From Defluviicoccus sp. (GTDB lineage: Bacteria > Pseudomonadota > Alphaproteobacteria > MPNO01): a stretch of DNA of 34,831 nucleotides. How positions within the stretch are numbered: the stretch's first letter is position 1; the number at the start of each line of letters is the position of its first letter. The stretch lies in NCBI GenBank assembly GCA_028820505.1, contig JAPPIT010000161.1, positions 1 through 34,831 of the forward strand, read 5' to 3'. The notes under the pieces were generated by a model that saw only the letters and a list, made by a program, of their open reading frames with translations, made no database searches and was not told the DNA's origin. Both the position numbers and the translations under genes were made by a program. Positions 16,678-24,416 of this stretch are shown here, one piece after another.

Positions 16678-18000
16678 TCAGCCGCGGTCGACCAGCTTCT
16701 GCGCCTTCTTGGCGGCCGCATCGAGCGCCTTCTTGGGATCTGCGCCGTTGCTTACCGCGTCCGAGATCGCGTTGGCCAGGACCTGCATGACCTCCGGCCA
16801 GACGGCGAGTTGCGGGAAGATACGCGAGCTTTCGAGGCTCCCCGCGGCGGCCATCTGCAGCCCCTGGTTCGCCGCGTTCACGTCCTTGTCCATCAGGTTC
16901 TTCTTGTGCAGCGCGACGATGACGTTGCGCTTCTCCTTCTCGACGACGTTGCGCTTCTCCAGGTCCGGGTTGCTGACCCATTTCAGGAACTCCCAGGCGG
17001 CCGCCTGCTTGCGGGAGTTTGCGTTGATCGCGGTCGGCATCGACATCGCGAACGTGGTCGACTTGTCGCCCTTGAACGCAGGCAGCGGCGCGAATCCCAC
17101 CTGCTCCGGCTTGAGCTTGGTGTTCTTGCCGAGGATGCGGGAGCCGTAATGCCACCACCAGCCCATGAAGAACGCGCTCTGGCCGGCGCCCATGGACAGC
17201 GAGCCGTCATACTGCTCGAACGACTTGGCGCCTTCGGAATTCACCTTCAGGTCGTTCTCCAGCGCGACATAGTATTTGAGCGCCTCGACCGCTTCCGGCG
17301 AGTTGAAGGTCACCTTGCCGCCCTTGAACAGCTCGCCGCCATTGCTCCACAGGATGTTCATCCAGACGGCGACGTTCTGCGCGGCCTTCGGCGAGTAGTA
17401 CATGCCGATGCCGATGCCTTCCTTGTCCTTGATGACTTTCGCCACCTTGGCGAGCTCGTCCCAGGTCTTGGGCACCGCGAGGCCGTGCTTCTCGAGCAGG
17501 TCCTTGCGGTAGAACATCAGCTGCGCGTGGCCCCGGAGCGGCAGGCCGTAGATCTTGCCGTCGTAGGTGACCCCCAGCTGGTGCGCCGGGTAGTAGCGGT
17601 CGAGCGTGACCTTGTCGTCCGTCATCATCTTGTCGATCGGTACGAACAGGTCCTTCAGCCCCGGACCCCAGTCGTCCTTGTAGTTGATCAGGTCCGGATC
17701 GGCGTCGCCCGCCACCTTGATCGACAGGATCTTCTCCAGCAGGTTGCGGAAGGGGATGAACTCGAACTCGACCTCGATCCCGGTCAGGTCGGTGAACTCC
17801 TTGAGCCTGGCCTCGTGGCCTTCGTACTGGCCGGCCACCGGGGCGAGATAGGTGAGCTTGGTCCCCGCATAGGGCTTGCCGGGTTTCAGGCCGTAGGGCA
17901 GCGCATCGGCCGCGTTGGCAAGGGTCGCGCCGCAGGCCAGCCCGGCCGCGACGGCGCCGGTCAGCAGCGTGCCGATCAGCGTCCTTCGGGTTGTTTGCAT
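16678..18000 (-). CDS. ABC transporter extracellular solute-binding protein, family 1
   Basis: The 440-residue protein starts MQTTRRTLIG, a twin-arginine-like signal followed by a hydrophobic stretch and an ANA-A cleavage site near residue 30. The body is a family 1 sugar-binding protein: a GxEVEFEFIP strand, DPDLINYKDDW, and the segment KIYGLPLRGHAQLMFYRKDL typical of maltose or glycerol-phosphate binding relatives. The GGAGGAG site lies close before the ATG. It is the first gene of the minus arm and diverges from the ATPase gene across the palindrome-bearing control region. The ligand may be a sulfated sugar-like compound, judged only from the sulfatase in the same operon. Confidence 0.95.
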   Translation of the reverse strand: MQTTRRTLIGTLLTGAVAAGLACGATLANAADALPYGLKPGKPYAGTKLTYLAPVAGQYEGHEARLKEFTDLTGIEVEFEFIPFRNLLEKILSIKVAGDADPDLINYKDDWGPGLKDLFVPIDKMMTDDKVTLDRYYPAHQLGVTYDGKIYGLPLRGHAQLMFYRKDLLEKHGLAVPKTWDELAKVAKVIKDKEGIGIGMYYSPKAAQNVAVWMNILWSNGGELFKGGKVTFNSPEAVEALKYYVALENDLKVNSEGAKSFEQYDGSLSMGAGQSAFFMGWWWHYGSRILGKNTKLKPEQVGFAPLPAFKGDKSTTFAMSMPTAINANSRKQAAAWEFLKWVSNPDLEKRNVVEKEKRNVIVALHKKNLMDKDVNAANQGLQMAAAGSLESSRIFPQLAVWPEVMQVLANAISDAVSNGADPKKALDAAAKKAQKLVDRG

Positions 18001-18120
18001 GGTCTCCTCCGACAGAAGTGGTTCCGACAGCCAGGCGGGTTTCCATGTTCGACGATGTCCCGCTCAGAAAGGCGATCCTCCATCGGAGAGCCTTCGTTCC
18101 GGATGTCGTTTCGGAGTATG

Positions 18121-18131
18121 TTGCATATGAA
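18121..18131. promoter_or_regulatory. Imperfect second copy of the LacI-type operator
   Basis: TTGCATATGAA resembles the outer parts of the perfect palindrome at 18152-18167 but lacks the central ACG and one base of the right half. Its centre lies about 33 bases, or three helical turns, from the centre of the perfect site. That would place two regulator dimers on the same face of the DNA. It could also be chance similarity. Confidence 0.35.
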
Positions 18132-18151
18132 GGCAAAGCCGCTAGCCTTTT

Positions 18152-18167
18152 TTGCATACGTATGCAA
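18152..18167. promoter_or_regulatory. Perfect 16-bp palindrome, LacI-family operator
   Basis: TTGCATACGTATGCAA is fully self-complementary with a central CG, the hallmark of LacI/GalR operators. It lies in the 218-base gap between the divergent binding-protein and ATPase genes, flanked by T runs. A LacI-family gene lies four genes downstream on the plus arm. One site could control both arms. The symmetry is directly visible; the link to that regulator is inference. Confidence 0.75.
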
Positions 18168-18218
18168 TTTTTTGGGAACGCGGCTTTCGATCGATGGAAA
18201 CGGGAAACCGGTGAGGGG

Positions 18219-19277
18219 ATGGCGACGATCTCGTTGCGTAGTCTGACCAAGCGTTGGGGCGACGTCATCGCGGTCGACGACCAGTCGCTCGAGATCGAGG
18301 ACACCGAATTCCTCGTGCTGCTGGGGCCGTCCGGATGCGGCAAGACCACGACGATGCGGATGATCGCCGGGCTGGAACAGCCGAGTGCCGGCGAGATCTG
18401 GATCGGCGACCGCCTGGTCAACGACGCGTTGCCGAAGGACCGGGACGTCGCGATGGTGTTCCAGAATTACGGCCTCTATCCGCATATGACGGTGTTCGGC
18501 AACATCGCCTACCCTCTGAAGGTCAGGCGGACGCCAGCGCCGGAGGTCCGGGAGCGCGTCGGGGCGGCTGCCGAGAAGGTGCAGCTCGGCGATCTCCTCG
18601 ACCGAAAGCCCCGCGAGCTTTCCGGCGGTCAGCGCCAGCGCGTTGCCCTCGCCAGGGCCATCGTGCGGCGTCCCCAGGTCTTCCTGATGGACGAGCCGCT
18701 CAGCAATCTCGATGCCAAGCTCAGGGTCACTATGCGGGCCGAGCTGAAGCATCTCAGCCACGAGCTCCAGATCACCACGGTCTACGTCACCCACGACCAG
18801 ATCGAGGCGATGACGCTGGCCGACCGCGTCGCGATCATGGACCGGGGACGGATCCAGCAGCTCGGCCGCCCGGAAGAGATCTACAACGACCCGAAGAACC
18901 TGTTCGTCGCGGGATTCATCGGATCGCCGGCGATGAACCTGGTCGAGGGCGGGATCGCGGAGAACCGGTTCCGCATCGACGGAACCGCGATCGCGCCGGT
19001 CGACGCGCCTTCGCGCGACGGGCTGGTGCTCGGGGTCAGGCCCGAGGACCTGACATTGACCGCCGCCGGAGAAGGCGATTTCGACGCGCCGGTCTACGCC
19101 TCGGAGCTCACCGGCGAGAGCGTATTGGTGACGGTGGAGGTGGGCGGCAACCGGATCGCCGCCAAGGCGGACCGCCAGGTGCAACATGCGATCGGCGAGC
19201 GGGTCGGCATCGGGGTCGACGCCTCGCGCATTTACCTGTTCGATGCCGCCAGCGGCGAACGCCTGCGCACCGGATGA
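18219..19277 (+). CDS. ABC transporter ATP-binding protein, MalK/UgpC type
   Basis: The 352-residue ATPase has Walker A GPSGCGKT (36-43), Q-loop VFQNYGLYPH, signature LSGGQRQRVALARAI, Walker B VFLMDEPLSNLDA and the VTHDQ switch histidine. The C-terminal hundred residues form the TOBE-type regulatory domain (VLGVRPEDLTL). I chose ATG 18219 because MATISLRSLTKRWGD aligns with the family's first strand; upstream in-frame codons encode control-region DNA. It should energise the importer whose other genes are on the divergent minus arm. Confidence 0.95.
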   Translation: MATISLRSLTKRWGDVIAVDDQSLEIEDTEFLVLLGPSGCGKTTTMRMIAGLEQPSAGEIWIGDRLVNDALPKDRDVAMVFQNYGLYPHMTVFGNIAYPLKVRRTPAPEVRERVGAAAEKVQLGDLLDRKPRELSGGQRQRVALARAIVRRPQVFLMDEPLSNLDAKLRVTMRAELKHLSHELQITTVYVTHDQIEAMTLADRVAIMDRGRIQQLGRPEEIYNDPKNLFVAGFIGSPAMNLVEGGIAENRFRIDGTAIAPVDAPSRDGLVLGVRPEDLTLTAAGEGDFDAPVYASELTGESVLVTVEVGGNRIAAKADRQVQHAIGERVGIGVDASRIYLFDAASGERLRTG

Positions 19278-19296
19278 CGCGCCGGGGAGAGATTGC

Positions 19297-20334
19297 GTGA
19301 TCGCCTGGACCCGGGAAGCGATGGAAGGCCGGCTCGTCCGCTACGGCGATCTCGTCCCCTGCGAGACCGCGTTCCTCGATTCCCTCACCCCCGGCTCCGA
19401 CGAGAAGGAGAATTTCTGCATTATCGGGCCGGGCGTGGCCGAGAACGGCAGCCAGTTCGTGCATATCGCCGAGCCGCACGGGTTCAATATCGGCGGGGCG
19501 CGCCAGCCCGGCGGCTGCGTCAATTCCCAGCATTCGCACGTCACCGCGGAGGTCTTCGTCGTGCACAGCGGGCGCTGGCGCATGGTGTTCGGACCGGACG
19601 GGCGGGACGGCCATATCGACGTGGAACCGGGCGATGTCGTATCCCTGCCGGTCCGCATGTTCCGCGGCTTCGAAAAGCGCGACGAAGGGAAGGGGTTTCT
19701 CTGGGTGGTGCTGGGCGGTGACGATCCGGGCAGAATCGCATGGGCGCCGGACGTGTTCGCCCGCGCGGAGGCGACCGGGCTCAAGCTCCTGAAAACCGGA
19801 AGACTGATCGATACGGGGCGTGGCGAAAGCATCCCACCCGGCGCCGAGCTGGAGGAGCCGCCTTCCCCTCAACAACTGGCGGAATGGGCCACGCCGCCGA
19901 TGGCGGAGATGGAGAAAGCCGTGTGCCGGGGCCGGGACATGGAAGGCAACCCGCAATCCCGTCTCGCGGGCGAGGGGGTCGAGGAATGCGGCATCGTCAA
20001 CCTGACAGACACCGCCGACGGGTTCCCGGCGGGGCCCATTCGTGGCGGCTGGCAACACGGGTTCGCCTTGCGCCAGCTGCGGATTGCCGCCGGCGCTTTC
20101 ATACCGGCGCACGCCCGGTCCGAAGCCGAGGTGGTGTTCGTGCACGAGGGCGAGCTGAGCGTCTGCTGGCCGGAAGGCGAAATCCTGTTGAGACCGGGGG
20201 ACACCTTGTCGGTTCCGGTGGGCGTGGCGCGAAAATTCGGGAATCGGGGGACCGGGCGCGTCGTCGCCTATGTCGTGCGCGGTGGCGACAATCCGGGCGC
20301 GCCCCAATTCCACGCTTCGAGGGAAGCGGGATAG
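19297..20334 (+). CDS. Two-domain cupin protein (bicupin)
   Basis: The 345-residue protein starts at a GTG with GGGGAGAG about six bases upstream; an upstream in-frame ATG would overlap the ATPase by 90 bases and lacks this site. Two cupin barrels are visible. The first contains HSHVTAEVFVVHSGRWRMVFG with a later GDVVSLPVRMFRGFE strand pair, and keeps the H-x-H-x4-E type metal ligands. The second has HARSEAEVVFVHEGELSV and GDTLSVPVGVARKFGN, with fewer histidines, so it may be structural. Known bicupins are dioxygenases, isomerases or decarboxylases. It lies 19 bases after the ATPase and 15 before the RraA gene. The reaction is not known. Confidence 0.88.
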   Translation: MIAWTREAMEGRLVRYGDLVPCETAFLDSLTPGSDEKENFCIIGPGVAENGSQFVHIAEPHGFNIGGARQPGGCVNSQHSHVTAEVFVVHSGRWRMVFGPDGRDGHIDVEPGDVVSLPVRMFRGFEKRDEGKGFLWVVLGGDDPGRIAWAPDVFARAEATGLKLLKTGRLIDTGRGESIPPGAELEEPPSPQQLAEWATPPMAEMEKAVCRGRDMEGNPQSRLAGEGVEECGIVNLTDTADGFPAGPIRGGWQHGFALRQLRIAAGAFIPAHARSEAEVVFVHEGELSVCWPEGEILLRPGDTLSVPVGVARKFGNRGTGRVVAYVVRGGDNPGAPQFHASREAG

Positions 20335-20349
20335 GGGCGAGACGAGGCG

Positions 20350-21057
20350 ATGGGCATACATGAGTTGACTGCTGAAACGCTGGCGGCGCTTCGCGATACG
20401 GATACCCCGACCGTCTGCAACGCGCTTGAGATAGCGATGGGCGGGCGCACGGCTTGCGGCTTTACGAAGCAGCCGGTGGTCTGCGCCGATCCTCGCCTGC
20501 CGCCGATCGTCGGGTTCGCGAGGACCGCCAAGATCCGCGCCGCCTCGCCGGCCGAGGTCGCGCCCGACGCGCTGCGCGAGCTCCGGCTTAACTATTACGA
20601 GTACGTGGCGGCAGGACCGGACCCGACGCTGGTGGTCATCGAGGACACCGACTGGCCGCAGCCCGTCGGCGCCTTCTGGGGCGAGGTCAATGTCGCGATC
20701 CACAAGGGACTCGGCACCGCCGGGGCCGTGACCAATGGCAGCCTGCGCGACCTCGGAGAGCTGGACGAGGGCTACCAGGTGGTGGCCGGCGCGATCGGGC
20801 CGAGCCACGCGTTCGTCCACGTCACCGAGACGGATTGCCCGGTCGGCGTCTTCGGCATGAGCGTCGAGCCGGGCGACCTCGTCCATGCCGACCGGCACGG
20901 CGCGGTCGTCGTCCCCGCCAGGCATTTCGCCGCCATCGCAGCCGCCATCGACACGGTGAAGCGCAAGGAACGCCCCATCCTGGAGGCCGCGCGAAAGCCG
21001 GGTTTCGACATCGCCAGGCTGCGTGCCGCATGGGCGGAGGGCGAGGATGTCCATTAG
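20350..21057 (+). CDS. RraA-family protein (HMG aldolase / oxaloacetate decarboxylase-like)
   Basis: The 235-residue protein has the RraA fold markers: DTDTPTVCNALE near the N-terminus, the active-site stretch from WGEVN (Gly111) to NGSLRD (Arg133-Asp134), and GDLVHADRHGAVVVP. The Arg-Asp pair is the substrate and metal-binding element of class II pyruvate aldolases in this family. Catabolic members split 4-hydroxy-4-methyl-2-oxoglutarate or decarboxylate oxaloacetate; others inhibit RNase E. Placement in a transport and catabolic operon favours an enzyme. The usual DG before the variable residues reads NG here. Confidence 0.9.
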   Translation: MGIHELTAETLAALRDTDTPTVCNALEIAMGGRTACGFTKQPVVCADPRLPPIVGFARTAKIRAASPAEVAPDALRELRLNYYEYVAAGPDPTLVVIEDTDWPQPVGAFWGEVNVAIHKGLGTAGAVTNGSLRDLGELDEGYQVVAGAIGPSHAFVHVTETDCPVGVFGMSVEPGDLVHADRHGAVVVPARHFAAIAAAIDTVKRKERPILEAARKPGFDIARLRAAWAEGEDVH

Positions 21058-21075
21058 CGCCGGGCCCCGCCCGCG

Positions 21076-22137
21076 ATGACCCAGAGGGCGGTGACCGCCG
21101 AGGAGGTTGCACGCCTCGCCGGCGTCTCGCAGTCGGCGGTCTCGAGGACCTATACCCCCGGGGCGAGCGTCGCCGCCAAGACCCGCGAGAAGGTCCTCGC
21201 GGCGGCCCGCCAGCTCGGCTACCGGCCGAACGCGATGGCGCGCACGCTGATCACCAACCGCTCGCGGATCATCGGCGTCGTCATGGCCTATCTGGACAAC
21301 ATGCTCTATCCCGACGTTCTGGAGAAGCTGGCCGCCGGGCTGCAGGAACGCGGCTACCAGATGCTGCTGTTCACCGGGTTCAAGGACCGCCATTCCGACC
21401 CGGTCTTCGAACAGATCATGCAGTACCGCGTCGACGGGCTGCTGCTCGCCTCGACCACGCTCTCCTCCGACCTGTCGGACGAATGCACGGCGGCCGGCGT
21501 TCCGGTGGTCATGTTCAACCGCACGACCGAGCACCCGCTGTGTTGCAGCGTGACCAGCGACAACCACAGCGGGGGCCGGCAGATCGCCGAGTTCCTCTTC
21601 GCCGGCGGACACCGGCGGTTCGCCTACATCGCGGGCGCGGCGATCTCGTCCACAAACCGGGACCGCGAGGCGGGATTTCGCCAGGGGTTGCGGCGGCACG
21701 GCATCTCCGAGATCGACTATGGCGAGGGCAATCTCGACACGGCGGACACAAGGACGGCGGCGCGCACGCTCTTTGCATCGGAAGATCCGCCCGACGCCGT
21801 GTTCGCCGGCAGCGATCACATGGCGCTCGCCGTCATGGAAATCGCCCGCCACGAGTTCGGGTTGCGCGTGCCCGACGACGTTTCCATCGTCGGCTACGAC
21901 GACGTCGGCGCGGCGGACTGGCCGAGTTTTTCGCTGACGTCCTACACGCTGCCGCTCGCGCCCATGGTCGACGCGGCGGTCGAGTTGATGATGGAGCAGA
22001 TCGAGAGCTCATCCGTTCTCTCCCACCATCGCGTGGTGCCGGGCCGTTTGGCGGTGCGCGGCAGCGCGCGCTTGCCGGGTGGGCCGGTCCACGACCGGGA
22101 CGGAACGCTCATCTGGGCGCCGGCCCGGAAGGGATGA
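21076..22137 (+). CDS. LacI-family transcriptional regulator
   Basis: The 353-residue protein has the LacI helix-turn-helix at residues 6-27 (VTAEEVARLAGVSQSAVSR) and hinge helix with YRPNAMARTL, then the periplasmic-binding-protein-like effector domain (SRIIGVVMAYLDN to YTLPLAPM). It is encoded within the plus arm it probably controls, 18 bases after the RraA gene. The best operator candidate is the palindrome at 18152-18167. The recognition helix carries QSAVSR, with Thr-Tyr following where many members have Val-Leu-Asn; this may alter specificity. The C-terminus is about 15 residues longer than common members. Confidence 0.95.
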   Translation: MTQRAVTAEEVARLAGVSQSAVSRTYTPGASVAAKTREKVLAAARQLGYRPNAMARTLITNRSRIIGVVMAYLDNMLYPDVLEKLAAGLQERGYQMLLFTGFKDRHSDPVFEQIMQYRVDGLLLASTTLSSDLSDECTAAGVPVVMFNRTTEHPLCCSVTSDNHSGGRQIAEFLFAGGHRRFAYIAGAAISSTNRDREAGFRQGLRRHGISEIDYGEGNLDTADTRTAARTLFASEDPPDAVFAGSDHMALAVMEIARHEFGLRVPDDVSIVGYDDVGAADWPSFSLTSYTLPLAPMVDAAVELMMEQIESSSVLSHHRVVPGRLAVRGSARLPGGPVHDRDGTLIWAPARKG

Positions 22138-22169
22138 CAAAACCGGGCGTGCCGGGGACAGGAGGCAAC

Positions 22170-23309
22170 ATGTTCAACACCGACCGTATCCAGACGACCC
22201 ATGTGGGGAGCCTCCCGCGGCCCGCGGATGTCGCGGACGGGCTGTTCGCGCGGGAGCGCGGCGAGGATTTCGACCCGGCGGCCTTTCGCGCCTGTCTCGA
22301 CGACGCCGTGAATGCCATCGTCGCGCGGCAGCGCGAGGTCGGCATCGACCTGCCGTCCGATGGCGAGCTCGGCAAGATCTCCTACGCCACCTATATCAAG
22401 GACCGGCTGACCGGCTTCGACGGCGACAGTCCCCGCCAGCCGCCGGCCGACCTTGCTGACTATCCGGGCTATCTGAAGAAGCTCGCCGAGAGCGGCGGCA
22501 CGCCGACCTATCGGCGTCCGCGCTGCGTAGGGCCGATCGCGGTGAAGGATCTGGCGCCGCTCGACGAGGACATCGTTCGGTTCCGCCGCGCACTCGACGG
22601 CACCGGCTATTCCGGCGGGTTCATGAATTCCGCCTCGCCCGGCGTCATCGCCCAGTTCCAGCCCTCCGACTTCCACGCCGACCACGAGTCCTACGTGCGG
22701 GATCTCGGGGCGGCGATGCGCGCGGAGTACGCGGCGATCGCCGCCGCCGGACTCACCCTCCAGATCGACGCGCCGGATCTGGCGCTCGGCCGGCACGTCG
22801 TCTTCGCCGATCTCGACGACGAGACGTTCCTCGGGATCGCGGAAATGCATGTCGAGGTGATCAACGAGGCGCTCGCCGATGTGCCGCGCGAGCAGGTCCG
22901 GCTGCACATCTGCTGGGGCAACTACGAGGGTCCCCACACCCACGACATCGCGATGGAAAAGGTGTTGCCGCTGCTCCTCAAGGTGAAGGCGGGGGCACTC
23001 CTGTTCGAGACCGCCAATCCTCGCCACGGCCACGAATGGCGGGCCTGGCGGGATGTCGACCTGCCCGACGACCTGGTGCTCATCCCGGGGGTGATCGACA
23101 GTACGACCAACTATGTCGAGCACCCGCGGAACGTCGCCGACCGCATCCTGCGCTTCGCCGACATCGTCGGACGGGAGCGGGTGATCGCCGGGACCGATTG
23201 CGGCTTCGCGACCTTCGCGGGATATGGCGTGGTCGATCCGGAGATCGTCTTCGCCAAGCTCAAGGCTCTCGCGGACGGCGCGGCGATCGCGAGCGAAGAG
23301 TTGTTCTGA
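22170..23309 (+). CDS. MetE-like cobalamin-independent methyltransferase, C-terminal-domain type
   Basis: The 379-residue protein matches the stand-alone MetE C-terminal family: IQTTHVGSLPRP at the start, SDGELGK, the zinc-site block LHICWGNYEGPHTHD and TDCGFATF near the end with the second zinc cysteine. Such proteins transfer methyl groups to or from thiols in the cytoplasm. I chose ATG 22170, which has GGAGG upstream. An ATG at 22134 overlapping the regulator's stop is possible but adds a glycine-rich leader foreign to the family. It ends the plus arm. Its place in a sulfatase/ABC regulon suggests demethylation or C1 handling of the imported compound, which is inference. Confidence 0.92.
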   Translation: MFNTDRIQTTHVGSLPRPADVADGLFARERGEDFDPAAFRACLDDAVNAIVARQREVGIDLPSDGELGKISYATYIKDRLTGFDGDSPRQPPADLADYPGYLKKLAESGGTPTYRRPRCVGPIAVKDLAPLDEDIVRFRRALDGTGYSGGFMNSASPGVIAQFQPSDFHADHESYVRDLGAAMRAEYAAIAAAGLTLQIDAPDLALGRHVVFADLDDETFLGIAEMHVEVINEALADVPREQVRLHICWGNYEGPHTHDIAMEKVLPLLLKVKAGALLFETANPRHGHEWRAWRDVDLPDDLVLIPGVIDSTTNYVEHPRNVADRILRFADIVGRERVIAGTDCGFATFAGYGVVDPEIVFAKLKALADGAAIASEELF

Positions 23310-23440
23310 CTTGCCGCGTTGCCCAGCCGCCGGCGGTCACACCAACGGACAGACCTATTCGGCGCCGGGCCAGCGCGTCGGCCAATGCCGGAGGCCACGC
23401 GGGGATGTCGTGTGACGCACCGCTCGCGGCGAAGACCCGT

Positions 23441-23656
23441 TCACGTCCCGGCGACCGCACCATTCTTGTCATGAACGATCGACCCGGAAGTGTCGGTCTC
23501 GGCGATTGCGGGGGCCCCCAACTCTTCGACCCCGGCCATCGCAGACCGGGTGCCGGCATCGTCGACCGGAATGTCGAGACGGGTCGAGAATTCCAGAGTC
23601 ACCGCGATCGCGGGACAAACCGCTGCCTCGCAGCTTTGGCGCGAAAGATGTCGCGC
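23441..23656 (-). other. Short open minus-strand frame in a 387-base gap, possible gene remnant
   Basis: The gap 23310-23696 has no clear gene. On the minus strand one frame stays open from about 23656 to a TGA at 23441-23443 and reads LEFSTRLDIPVDDAG, then AMAGVEELGAPAIAETD and SIVHDKNGAVAGT. The composition is protein-like, but no ribosome site precedes the only GTG (23602) and no family was recognised. It may be a degraded 3' end or chance. The right end of the gap holds the promoter of the next operon. Confidence 0.25.
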
Positions 23657-23663
23657 CTATAAT
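23636..23663 (+). promoter_or_regulatory. Promoter of the plus-strand HAAO-like operon
   Basis: A perfect TATAAT -10 box (23658-23663) lies 16 bases after TTGGCG (23636-23641), which matches the -35 consensus at four positions. Transcription would start near 23670, leaving a leader of about 27 bases before the GTG start and its GGGAGAG ribosome site. This is the best -10 box seen in the window. Confidence 0.65.
23638..23657. promoter_or_regulatory. Inverted repeat GGCGCGA-N6-TCGCGCC inside the promoter
   Basis: Two perfect seven-base arms (23638-23644 and 23651-23657) with a six-base spacer fill the region between the -35 and -10 boxes of the plus-arm promoter. A dimeric regulator bound here would block RNA polymerase. 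No dedicated repressor gene is adjacent. The only regulator in the cluster is LysR-type at 33647-34600, whose usual sites have a different form, so the binding protein is unknown. Confidence 0.55.
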
Positions 23664-23696
23664 TCGAGAATCCGAGGGTCGAGTCGGGAGAGAAAC

Positions 23697-24401
23697 GTGA
23701 ACGACACGCCAACAGAGATGCTTTCCATGCCGCCGCCCGCTGCGGACAAGCAGCCGCTGAAATGCAACGTCTACGAATATGCGCGCACGCTGGTCAGCAC
23801 GCTGACCCCCATGTTCCCGTACGTGGACGAGGGCGCGATGGTGCCTACCATCGCGTTGTTCTACGGCCAGCCGGGCGGCGATTACGGCTATTTCGAGCAC
23901 GAGAACACGGTCGACGAGGTGGCGATCGTCTTCGGCTCCGGCGCGACCACTGGGCGCGGCAAGGCCGGGCTGGTGCGGGCCAGCGCCCGCAGCCACGGGG
24001 TCGGCAATCTGCTGAGCGAGCCTGACAGCCCCGAAAGTTTCTCTCTGGTCTCGGTCACCCAGCGCCAGTCGACGGGCGTGCCGCAGAAGGAAGCGGTTGC
24101 CTTCACCTGTGCGGCCTGCTCGACCGAAATCTACCGGGAGGAGTTCGATTCCACCCCGCCCAAGCGCGGCAAGCAGCAGGACGAAGTCGGTCCGGTGGGC
24201 CACTTGCACACGATCTATGGCAGCGCCCGAACCGCGCTCAACTACAACGCCGACGAGAGGAACCGGACCTGCCCCAAATGCGGCAACGTCAACGCGCCGT
24301 TCCCGCTCGGACGATGGGGCTGGGACCGCTACCGAGACATGACCGACATCATCCGCGAGGCGCATCAGAGCCTGAGCGAGACCGCGGCCGCAGCCGGCTA
24401 G
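23697..24401 (+). CDS. HAAO-like cupin with C-terminal CxxC...CxxC metal site (paralogue 1)
   Basis: The 234-residue protein starts at a GTG with a GGGAGAG site; a longer frame upstream runs through the promoter and is rejected. A cupin strand YGYFEHENTVDEVAIVFGSG keeps His68 and Glu74 of an H-x-N-x3-E iron motif. The C-terminal part has Cys138/Cys141 (FTCAACSTEIYREEF) and Cys192/Cys195 (NRTCPKCGNVNAP), the rubredoxin-like site of bacterial 3-hydroxyanthranilate 3,4-dioxygenases. The whole is longer and more divergent than that enzyme, and a clear third iron ligand is missing; His100 is a candidate. It may be a ring-cleaving dioxygenase or a partner subunit of the protein encoded next. It is the first gene of the plus arm. 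Confidence 0.85.
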   Translation: MNDTPTEMLSMPPPAADKQPLKCNVYEYARTLVSTLTPMFPYVDEGAMVPTIALFYGQPGGDYGYFEHENTVDEVAIVFGSGATTGRGKAGLVRASARSHGVGNLLSEPDSPESFSLVSVTQRQSTGVPQKEAVAFTCAACSTEIYREEFDSTPPKRGKQQDEVGPVGHLHTIYGSARTALNYNADERNRTCPKCGNVNAPFPLGRWGWDRYRDMTDIIREAHQSLSETAAAAG

Positions 24402-24416
24402 CCGGAGGACCCTCGA

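Noticed and set aside
16570-18246. Plus-strand open frame of 558 codons opposite the sugar-binding protein
   Set aside because: It is the complement of a family 1 binding protein with signal peptide and strong ribosome site.
19108-21852. Minus-strand open frame of 914 codons
   Set aside because: It is antisense to the bicupin, RraA-like and LacI genes, whose protein motifs are clear. No recognisable domain or start context supports it.
23490-23696. N-terminal extension of the first HAAO-like protein
   Set aside because: The extra 69 codons overlap the promoter and dyad at 23636-23663, and a GTG at 23697 has a good ribosome site.
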